From the NCBI GenBank assembly GCA_902796465.1, contig CADBPK010000015.1, positions 1 through 11,809 on the forward strand: 11,809 bases of DNA, read 5' to 3'. The number at the start of each line of letters is the position of its first letter. The stretch's first letter is position 1. The notes beneath the pieces are model-generated. The model did not search any database. It had not been told where the DNA came from and saw only the letters and a program-made list of their open reading frames with translations. Position numbers and translations under genes: made by a program. Shown here piece by piece: positions 1-5,400 of this stretch. The DNA is from an uncultured Erysipelotrichaceae bacterium (GTDB lineage Bacteria; Bacillota_I; Bacilli_A; Erysipelotrichales; Erysipelotrichaceae).

Positions 1-1
1 A

Positions 2-184
2 CGCACCTATATAACGGATATACTGGAAACAGCGGAAAACAGCCCTGTCTACATCGTATTCCAGTATGACAAATACACCATCTACCGTTCGGAATTCGAA
101 GCGATCGGAGACGAGCTGAGAACCCTGAGCAGACAGTACAAAGAAGTATTCTATAAAGAAGTTGAAACAGCCGGCGAAGAATAA
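2..184 (+). CDS. 3' end of an unrecognised protein (partial)
   Basis: An open frame runs in from the left edge and stops at TAA 182-184, giving the last 60 residues of a protein that begins outside the window. The visible part has a short beta-like stretch (PVYIVFQYDKYTIYRSEF) followed by a charged, probably helical tail rich in Glu, Lys and Arg. There is no membrane segment and no motif I recognise. The next gene starts 19 nt downstream on the same strand with its own strong ribosome binding site, so the two are very likely co-transcribed and end at the same terminator. A TTG at 162 inside this frame's tail is a possible but poor alternative start for the next gene. I do not assign a function. 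Confidence 0.7.
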   Translation, partial: RTYITDILETAENSPVYIVFQYDKYTIYRSEFEAIGDELRTLSRQYKEVFYKEVETAGEE

Positions 185-203
185 TATGCGGGAGGATAAA
201 ACA

Positions 204-581
204 ATGGAGAACGAAAAACAGGTAACGAAGTCACAGCCGAAAAGAAGCAGAGGCGGCAGATACGCAGCCATCGCAGCTTTACTGCTGCTGCTGGGCGGCG
301 GATACGGATTCGGCACAGGCAAATTCAGCATTGGTGACGGCACCGGGGGTCTGCCGGGTGAGAATGAACAGATCCCAGACACGATCATCATCAAGATCTC
401 CGAAAACGAAGTGACCGTCAACGGTCAGAAATGTGCTGACAAGGAAGAACTGAAGGCATATCTTGAAAAAGTCTATTCCGACGACAGGATATTCATTCTT
501 GAAGATGAGAATGCGATCCTTGCCAGTTATGAATGGGTGGAAAAAGCCTGCAATGAACTCGGCATCGATCTGAAAAAATAA
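204..581 (+). CDS. Small single-pass membrane protein with an ExbD/TolR-like outer domain
   Basis: This 125-residue protein starts at ATG 204, 8 nt after GGAGG (191-195). Upstream TTG 162 and ATG 186 are in frame but less well placed. It has a basic N-terminus (residues 1-19, RSRGGR), one hydrophobic segment (about 20-37) and a Gly-rich linker (38-55). The outer domain (about 58-125) follows a beta-beta-alpha-beta-alpha order: TIIIKI, EVTVNGQ, a helix from DKEELKAYLE, the strand RIFILED, then a helix ending in ELGI. That order and pattern resemble the periplasmic domain of ExbD/TolR. True ExbD has an Asp in its membrane helix for proton coupling; this helix has none, and no ExbB/TolQ-like gene is visible. 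The similarity is my pattern match, not a search result. The role is unknown. It follows the partial gene, probably in one operon. Confidence 0.8.
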   Translation: MENEKQVTKSQPKRSRGGRYAAIAALLLLLGGGYGFGTGKFSIGDGTGGLPGENEQIPDTIIIKISENEVTVNGQKCADKEELKAYLEKVYSDDRIFILEDENAILASYEWVEKACNELGIDLKK

Positions 582-589
582 ACACGGAA

Positions 590-626
590 ATCCGATACTC
601 CGCATGCAGGGTACCGGATATTTTTT
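590..626 (+). terminator. Intrinsic terminator between convergent genes
   Basis: The stem pairs 590-600 (ATCCGATACTC) with 609-619 (GGGTACCGGAT), with one A-C mismatch and one G-T wobble. The loop is 601-608 and a run of six T follows (621-626). It lies 8 nt after the stop of the ExbD-like gene. The convergent merR gene stops at 625-627, inside the T-run, so the same hairpin may end that transcript too. On the - strand, however, the T-rich stretch comes only after several other bases, so termination there should be weaker. Confidence 0.8.
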
Positions 627-981
627 ATCTGCCGGCAGAACCGGTTTTCTTTTCTTCCAGTTCCTTCCGGATCATTTCGGCGCGGCTGATCTTTTTTTCT
701 GTTTCTGCCTGCGCAGCGGAAAGACGTGCAATAACGGTCTCGCAGATCTTCAGCCGTCCTTCCGTATCCTGAGCCAGTGCTTTCCGGATCTCACGGATAT
801 CATAGCCCGCTTCCCGGTAGCGCCTGATTTCAAGAAGACGTTCCACTGCCTCTTCATCATAAAGCTTGTGCTTCTGGCTGCCCTTTCGCACGGAAGGTTT
901 CAGAAGACCGATCCGGTCATAATAAAACAGGGTTTTCCTTGTGACGCCTGCATACTGACAAACTTCTCTTACTGTTTTCAT
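625..981 (-). CDS. MerR-family transcriptional regulator
   Basis: The 118-residue protein has a typical MerR DNA-binding head. The winged helix-turn-helix spans residues 2-41 (VREVCQYAGVTRKTLFYYDR, then the wing IGLLKPS...KLYDEE), followed by the second helical pair (about 44-70, LLEIRRYREAGYDIREIRKAL). A long charged helix (about 72-112) would form the antiparallel dimer coiled coil. It ends there, with no effector-binding domain and no obvious metal-ligand cysteines (only C8 and a Cys at about 80), so the ligand cannot be predicted. It lies downstream of the MATE pump on the same strand but is cut off by a terminator and has its own promoter with a dyad in the spacer, suggesting autoregulation. 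Control of the neighbouring pump is plausible but is an inference. The ribosome binding site is weak (GGGAT). Confidence 0.9.
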   Translation of the reverse strand: MKTVREVCQYAGVTRKTLFYYDRIGLLKPSVRKGSQKHKLYDEEAVERLLEIRRYREAGYDIREIRKALAQDTEGRLKICETVIARLSAAQAETEKKISRAEMIRKELEEKKTGSAGR

Positions 982-1006
982 CTTATCCCGCGGTTGTTTA
1001 AATCAC

Positions 1007-1035
1007 CTTACACCCGTTCCCCGCGGAACCGTCAA
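1007..1035 (-). promoter_or_regulatory. Putative merR promoter with a dyad in its spacer
   Basis: On the - strand, -35 TTGACG (1035-1030) and -10 TGTAAG (1012-1007) are separated by 17 bp. Inside the spacer is the perfect inverted repeat GTTCC-N4-GGAAC (1016-1029). MerR proteins are known to bind dyads between -35 and -10. Their activated promoters usually have 19-20 bp spacers, so a normal 17 bp spacer fits autorepression better. Called from sequence only. Confidence 0.55.
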
Positions 1036-1036
1036 A

Positions 1037-1067
1037 CACAGAAAAAGAGGTTTCTGAAAACCTCTTT
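1037..1067 (-). terminator. Intrinsic terminator of the MATE gene
   Basis: A perfect 10-bp stem pairs 1044-1053 with 1058-1067 (AAAGAGGTTT with AAACCTCTTT) around a 4-nt loop. On the - strand a T-rich tail (CTCTTTTTCTG) follows. It lies just after the MATE stop (1090) and before the merR promoter, making these two separate units. Confidence 0.85.
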
Positions 1068-1089
1068 GATTTATTCTGTATATCCGGGA

Positions 1090-2454
1090 TCAGCCGGCAG
1101 CCATTTCGTTCGTGATCTCTCTGGGAGGCAGGATATGAAAGCGGCGCAGGCTCAAAACTGACAGCGTGAGACGCACCCACTGATCCAGATTAAACGCCCA
1201 CCAGACAAAGATGATATCCAGTTTCAGAACACTCCCGCATAACAGTACAAGCGGAACACGGACGACCCACAGTCCGATCAGGTTGGTGATCATGGAAGTC
1301 TGCGTATGTCCGGAAGCGCGGAGATATCCGGCTGCGATCTGTTTCATATGCTGGGGATACTGGGAGAAGATCATCGCAAACAGATAAGATGACGCAATGA
1401 CGATCAGCTCCGGCTTATCGGTCAGAAGATGCAGGACCGGTCTGGAGAAAAACAGCAGGAACAGCATGGTAATGGCGGATATGATCAGGCAAAAATGATG
1501 CAGACGGTCAAAACATATCCGGAACGCTTTCTGATCCTCCGCCCCGAGGGCATTGGCGGACAAAGACATCGCGGCAGTCATAAATCCCGCGGACATCATA
1601 TTGCAGAAGCCCTCACCCTCCAGTCCAAGCTGGTAGGCTGCGTAATACTGCTGTCCGTAGGAAAGGATCACACTGCTGATGACGACCGTCGCAAGCTGCC
1701 AGAAGGAATCCTCAAAAGAAGCAGGAATGCCGGTGGCGAAGATCTCTCTGATATCCGGTTTTGCCGGTAACCGGAACAGTCTGATACCGTTCTGTGCAAA
1801 CAGACCATGCCTGCCGTAAAGCAGAAACAGTCCGACGGAAGCCATCACAAGGAACGCAAGATTCTGACCCCAAGCGGCCCCGGCAACACCCATCCCTTTG
1901 ATCGGTCCGAGACCGAATATCAGGACATAACCGATCGTGATCGTAATCAGATTCCCGATACCGGCAATCATCATCGGTGTCCTTGTATTGCCGTTTGCCT
2001 GGAAAGCTGCCGCATTCAGATGAATGACCGCAAGAAGCGGATAGAACGGTGCTGTTTTACGCAGGAAAAGCACACCCCTTTCCAGCAGTGCCGCGTCCTT
2101 TGTCATCAGGGAAAGGATCGGCAGTGCAAATATAACGATCAGAACGGAAAGAAACACCGCTGCCGGTATGATCATCAGGTAGCTCTCCTGCTGGATCCGC
2201 GCACATTTCTGCGTATCACCCCTGCCGAAACGTCTGGCCGCAGCGACCATGGTGCCGACCGCCAGTCCTTTGAAAAATGAGTAATAGATTCCGTAGATCC
2301 TTCTGCCGATGCCGTAAGCGCTGATATCCATAACCGGCAGTCTTCCGATATATCCGGTCAGGATCATGGTTGATAATGTCAGTAACGCATTCTCAAGAAT
2401 GACCGGGATCAGAAGTTTCAGGATCCGCCGGTCAGTCTCCGCATATTTTCTCAT
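1090..2454 (-). CDS. MATE-family multidrug/toxin efflux transporter
   Basis: The 454-residue length is normal for the MATE family (about 450). The N-terminus (RRILKLLIPVILENALLTLS) is the usual first helix. About twelve hydrophobic segments alternate with short basic loops, and the two-fold pattern shows in the second half (FATGIPASFEDSFWQLATVV near residue 240), which mirrors helix 1. MATE proteins export cationic or organic compounds using Na+ or H+ gradients across the cytoplasmic membrane. The substrate cannot be read here. The start at 2454 has GGGGAGG 6 nt upstream. Transcription probably begins near 2549 from the promoter at 2556-2583, giving a leader of about 95 nt that contains a hairpin. 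The merR gene follows after a terminator. The family call is firm; NorM-like or DinF-like assignment is not possible. Confidence 0.93.
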   Translation of the reverse strand: MRKYAETDRRILKLLIPVILENALLTLSTMILTGYIGRLPVMDISAYGIGRRIYGIYYSFFKGLAVGTMVAAARRFGRGDTQKCARIQQESYLMIIPAAVFLSVLIVIFALPILSLMTKDAALLERGVLFLRKTAPFYPLLAVIHLNAAAFQANGNTRTPMMIAGIGNLITITIGYVLIFGLGPIKGMGVAGAAWGQNLAFLVMASVGLFLLYGRHGLFAQNGIRLFRLPAKPDIREIFATGIPASFEDSFWQLATVVISSVILSYGQQYYAAYQLGLEGEGFCNMMSAGFMTAAMSLSANALGAEDQKAFRICFDRLHHFCLIISAITMLFLLFFSRPVLHLLTDKPELIVIASSYLFAMIFSQYPQHMKQIAAGYLRASGHTQTSMITNLIGLWVVRVPLVLLCGSVLKLDIIFVWWAFNLDQWVRLTLSVLSLRRFHILPPREITNEMAAG

Positions 2455-2506
2455 AACCGTCCTCCCCTTTTGAACGGATAGATGGAAGTATTCCTGCTTC
2501 CTTTAC

Positions 2507-2527
2507 ACGCTGATCATGCTTCAGCGT
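2507..2527 (-). promoter_or_regulatory. Hairpin in the MATE mRNA leader
   Basis: A perfect 7-bp inverted repeat (ACGCTGA 2507-2513 with TCAGCGT 2521-2527) with a 7-nt loop lies in the untranslated leader, about 50 nt before the start codon. No T-run follows, so it is not a terminator. It could be an operator or an RNA structure; no known riboswitch shape is recognised. Confidence 0.35.
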
Positions 2528-2555
2528 CTGAATCCGGAATATGATTCTGAATTCT

Positions 2556-2583
2556 ATCATATCATTTCCGGTATCAACCTCAA
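2556..2583 (-). promoter_or_regulatory. Putative promoter of the MATE gene
   Basis: On the - strand, -35 TTGAGG (2583-2578) and -10 TATGAT (2561-2556) are 16 bp apart. A wider dyad, CCGGAA at 2534-2539 and TTCCGG at 2566-2571, brackets the -10 box and could be an operator. The spacer is not the stretched 19-20 bp typical of MerR-activated promoters. Confidence 0.5.
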
Positions 2584-2597
2584 TTGATTTGACCTCA

Positions 2598-2624
2598 TAA
2601 AAAAATGAGAATCTGTGTTCTCAT
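2598..2624 (-). terminator. Intrinsic terminator of the iadA operon
   Basis: A perfect 7-bp stem (ATGAGAA 2605-2611 with TTCTCAT 2618-2624) and 6-nt loop are followed on the - strand by a run of T. It starts 5 nt after the stop of the AAA ATPase gene and closes the four-gene unit. Confidence 0.87.
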
Positions 2625-2628
2625 CTTT

Positions 2629-3351
2629 TCATTCTTCTTCAAATAAATCCTGCAGGAATTTTTCACGGCGGCTCAGAAACATTTTTGTGATTTGATAGCT
2701 GCCTGTTTCCTCATATGCGCAGGGATGGATGTTCTCTTCATCGAATGACAGGATCTGCGCTTCCGGCATCCCGAGCAGGATCGGTGAATGAGTCGCTATA
2801 ATGAACTGACAGCCTTCCCCGCACATGTCATGGATCATCTTCAGCAGGGCAAGCTGTCTCTGCGGTGAGAGCGCCGCTTCCGGCTCATCCATCAGATACA
2901 GGCCGTCGCGGCCGCCCCTGCGCATGAATTCCAGAAAGCTTTCACCATGTGACAGCGCGTGATAATCCGGCATCCTCCCGTCATCGTTATACTTTGTCAT
3001 CGCCGCGGTAGCTACGTTGTAAAAGCTTTCCGCACGCAGGAAGAAGCCGGTTTTCGGTCTGCGGTGCCCGCGGATCAGACGCATGCCCTGCGAAAGCGAA
3101 GAGTAATCATCATATGTAGAAAAGCGGTAATTGAACGTTCCGCCTTCCGGATTGAACCCGGCGCTGATCGCCAGTGCCTCCAGCAAAGTCGATTTCCCGG
3201 TTCCGTTCTCTCCCGCAAACAGTGTGACGGGAAAAGAGAATTCCAGTCTGTCCAGATTCCGAAGCGGCCGTATCGAATGCGTATAATCCTCCGGTACATT
3301 TGCCCAGTCGATCTCCGCCACCCGTAAAAACAGATTCGGGAATTCCGTCAT
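2629..3351 (-). CDS. Small stand-alone AAA/ABC-type ATPase
   Basis: This 240-residue ATPase has all core motifs: Walker A GENGTGKST (47-55), an ABC-like signature LSHGES (133-138), Walker B LYLMDEPEAALS (151-162, D155 and E156) and the switch histidine in ATHSP (188). The order and spacing match the SMC/RecF/OLD-like AAA_21/AAA_23 group rather than transporter subunits. It has no coiled coil, no nuclease (TOPRIM) domain and no membrane segment, so it may work with an unseen partner or alone. Its ATG overlaps the stop of the deformylase gene (ATGA), so it is last in the operon and translationally coupled. The function of this group is mostly unknown; some members are defence or toxin-antitoxin components, but no partner gene suggests that here. 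Confidence 0.88.
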   Translation of the reverse strand: MTEFPNLFLRVAEIDWANVPEDYTHSIRPLRNLDRLEFSFPVTLFAGENGTGKSTLLEALAISAGFNPEGGTFNYRFSTYDDYSSLSQGMRLIRGHRRPKTGFFLRAESFYNVATAAMTKYNDDGRMPDYHALSHGESFLEFMRRGGRDGLYLMDEPEAALSPQRQLALLKMIHDMCGEGCQFIIATHSPILLGMPEAQILSFDEENIHPCAYEETGSYQITKMFLSRREKFLQDLFEEE

Positions 3352-3758
3352 ATCAGAATTCCCCGGCAGTGATCCAGTTCATGCTGGATGATCTGTGCCG
3401 TATAGCCATTGTATTTTTTCCGGTGCTTCTGAAAATTCAGGTCTTCATATTCCACCATGATTTCTTCAAAACGTTCCGTTTTTCTTTTTCCTGTCAGTGA
3501 CAGACATCCTTCCTCGATCTCATATTTATCTTTCCCGGAAAGCAGTTTCGGATTAAGCATGATGACTTCCTTTTTGCCGTCCAGAAAAATGATGATATTC
3601 CTTCTGATACCGATCATATTCGCAGCCATGCCGACACAGCGGTTCCGGTTTTCACGGAATGTATCGATGAGGTCATACAGTGCCGGCAGATCTTCCTGAC
3701 ATGCCGAAGATGAAGGCATCTGCAGAAAAAACGTATCTCTTACAATATCCCTGATCAT
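3348..3758 (-). CDS. def: Peptide deformylase, short type with altered motif 1
   Basis: Deformylases remove the formyl group from new N-terminal Met in the cytoplasm. At 136 residues this is a short member. Motif 2 EEGCLS (metal ligand C85) and motif 3 QHELDH (H126 and H130 as ligands, E127 catalytic) are intact. Motif 1 reads CVGMAANMIG (41-50) where the usual form is GhGhAAxQ: the first Gly is Cys and the Gln is Met48. The Gln normally helps hold the scissile formyl group, so activity is not certain. This short form with NMIG is, as I recall, widespread in Gram-positive bacteria as a second deformylase; a canonical def may lie elsewhere. The ribosome binding site GAGGTGA sits in the end of the thioesterase gene, 3 nt away. 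It overlaps the AAA gene by 4 nt. Confidence 0.88.
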   Translation of the reverse strand: MIRDIVRDTFFLQMPSSSACQEDLPALYDLIDTFRENRNRCVGMAANMIGIRRNIIIFLDGKKEVIMLNPKLLSGKDKYEIEEGCLSLTGKRKTERFEEIMVEYEDLNFQKHRKKYNGYTAQIIQHELDHCRGILI

Positions 3759-3761
3759 GTC

Positions 3762-4202
3762 TCACCTCTGCATGCGGATGATCTTTCTTTCGACAGCCGC
3801 AGAATATTCTTCTTCCTCTTCCGGTGTTTCCGGCATGTATTCCGGAATGCGCACAGGCCGTTCGTCATCGCCGATCGCCACAAAGACAAGATATGCCCGG
3901 TTGATCAGTTCTCTTCCCTCTTCCTTTTCGACAAAGGAATCCACCCTTACCTCCAGCGAGGTATTTCCGGTCCATGTCACTTTCGCTTCCTGCACGAGGA
4001 TGTCGTTCAGATGCGCAGGTCTGAGGAAATTCAGGTTGTCCACACAAACTGTCGTGACAGCGGTATGGGTATATCTTCGTGCCGCAACTGCCCCGATGAC
4101 ATCGATCCACGCCATCAGCTGTCCGCCGAACAGACGCTGACTTGCATCACCGTTGCAGTGCTGGGAAAGCACGATCTGAACACTGGTTGTTACTTCTGCC
4201 AT
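3762..4202 (-). CDS. Hotdog-fold acyl-CoA thioesterase (YciA/cytosolic thioesterase type)
   Basis: This 146-residue enzyme hydrolyses acyl-CoA to free acid and CoA. The N-terminal signature reads HCNGDASQRLFGGQLMAWID (15-34), matching the N..G...GG..M...D pattern of this family. N17 and D34 sit at the usual catalytic positions, and the central hotdog helix is about 26-43. The core strand segments TTVCVDNLNFL (50-60) and ILVQEAKVTWTG (68-79) follow, and an acidic, Glu-rich tail (about 123-135) ends it. Length is typical of single-domain family members, which assemble as trimers of dimers. Chain-length preference cannot be read. The ribosome binding site AAAGGAGT is well placed. It lies 11 nt after iadA and 3 nt before the deformylase gene. 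Confidence 0.88.
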   Translation of the reverse strand: MAEVTTSVQIVLSQHCNGDASQRLFGGQLMAWIDVIGAVAARRYTHTAVTTVCVDNLNFLRPAHLNDILVQEAKVTWTGNTSLEVRVDSFVEKEEGRELINRAYLVFVAIGDDERPVRIPEYMPETPEEEEEYSAAVERKIIRMQR

Positions 4203-4213
4203 AAATACTCCTT

Positions 4214-5326
4214 TTATATGTAATAATTCCTGATGATCATTTCACCGTCCCTGACTGCCTGTTTTCCGAGGCAGATCACATCACGGATGTTCAAGCCTTT
4301 ATCCAGCAGGACAAAGTCCGCATCATAACCGGTCCGGATGTGTCCCTTGTTCTTCAGTTTCAGGGCATCAGCGGGATTTGAGGTGATAAAAGCAAACGAT
4401 TCTGTAACGGACAGTTTTTCGTTCCGGATCATGTCCTTGACTGTTTCCAGCAGTGTTTCCATTTTTCCGATCCCCATCCCGATCAGTTCATTGTTTTCAT
4501 TCCATACCGGGAATGACCCGTTTGCGTCAGATGACAGCGTGATATGGTCATGCGGCACATCTTCCAGCGCGAGGTGGATATTCGCGGCAGTCTTCTTTCC
4601 TGCCGTAAAGTCGAGATATCCACCCATATGTCCGAAGACCAGGGCATCCTTCAGCTGGTTGCCGCAGTGCGTAGGACGGAAATGGGAGATAGGGATATCC
4701 GTCTGTTCAACGATCTCAAATACATCACGGAGACCCTTCTTCCCTCTGCCGGTATGCATGTGCACGATGCCTGCTTTTCCGGTCAGCAGACCGGCATAAC
4801 GCGCATCCGCCGCCAGGCGTGCCAGTTCTTCCTTATGGATATTGGAGGAACGATGATCGGATATCGCGATCTTCACACCGATGATCTCTTCGATGAATGT
4901 GATGTCATCCCGCACACTGCCGGTCAGCGTAACAGAAGGATATGCATAGGAACCTGTCAGGCACCATGCGGACATGCCGCTCTCACGCAGCGCCTTTGTT
5001 TTTGCAATCAATGCCCTGACGCTTTTGACAGCGGAATCCGTACCAAGGAGTCCTACCACCGATGTAACGCCGTACCGGACACAATCAGTCATCTGCAGTT
5101 CCGGGATCAGGCTCGGAAAACCATCTTCTCCGCCGCCTCCTATGATATGTACATGGCCGTCTATAAAACCCGGCACAAGGATCTTTCCCGTACCGTCGAT
5201 TTCCGACGCATTCCGGACTCCCGGATCTTCACCGACAGCGATGATCCTGTCACCGCACATCCAGACATCCTGTATGCCGAGATCTTCAGGCGCGTAGACA
5301 TGCGCACCGCGGATTACCTGAAACAT
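4214..5326 (-). CDS. iadA: Isoaspartyl (beta-aspartyl) dipeptidase
   Basis: IadA is a cytoplasmic zinc amidohydrolase that splits beta-aspartyl dipeptides from damaged proteins. Counting from this start (370 residues): HVH zinc ligands in GFIDGHVHIIGGGGEDG (H58, H60), the likely carbamylated Lys in VKIAISDHRS (K152), H189 or H191, H220 in RPTH, and the catalytic Asp in SSDANGS (D267). Y127 in TGSYAYP and R159 match substrate residues known in E. coli. One difference: the E. coli THVNR stretch is THCGN here, so the substrate-binding Arg is missing. Two ATGs compete: 5332 is only 2 nt from AAGGAGG, while 5326 is 8 nt from it, so 5326 is preferred. It is the first gene of a four-gene operon. No clear promoter is seen between it and the terminator upstream. 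Confidence 0.92.
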   Translation of the reverse strand: MFQVIRGAHVYAPEDLGIQDVWMCGDRIIAVGEDPGVRNASEIDGTGKILVPGFIDGHVHIIGGGGEDGFPSLIPELQMTDCVRYGVTSVVGLLGTDSAVKSVRALIAKTKALRESGMSAWCLTGSYAYPSVTLTGSVRDDITFIEEIIGVKIAISDHRSSNIHKEELARLAADARYAGLLTGKAGIVHMHTGRGKKGLRDVFEIVEQTDIPISHFRPTHCGNQLKDALVFGHMGGYLDFTAGKKTAANIHLALEDVPHDHITLSSDANGSFPVWNENNELIGMGIGKMETLLETVKDMIRNEKLSVTESFAFITSNPADALKLKNKGHIRTGYDADFVLLDKGLNIRDVICLGKQAVRDGEMIIRNYYI

Positions 5327-5356
5327 ACGCATTGCCTCCTTATGTTTCTATCTTAC

Positions 5357-5386
5357 CAAAAAAGACCAGGCTTCCGTCCGGTCTTT
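5357..5386 (-). terminator. Intrinsic terminator of the DUF3048 gene
   Basis: A 7-bp stem (AAAGACC 5361-5367 with GGTCTTT 5380-5386) is followed on the - strand by six T (5363-5358). It lies 14 nt after the lipoprotein stop and only about 30 nt before iadA, so iadA must use a promoter overlapping this hairpin or read-through. Confidence 0.82.
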
Positions 5387-5400
5387 GCATTGCATTGTTT

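Noticed and set aside
162..203. TTG or earlier ATG start for the ExbD-like protein
   Set aside because: These lie within or right at the end of the upstream gene and before the GGAGG that serves ATG 204.
604..1161. + strand frame crossing the terminator, merR and the MATE gene end
   Set aside because: It runs through two terminators and a promoter and is antisense to merR; no plausible protein features.
2629..3758. Deformylase plus AAA ATPase as a defence or toxin-antitoxin module
   Set aside because: There is no nuclease, toxin, or other effector beside the ATPase, and the rest of the operon is metabolic. The idea lacks support in this window.
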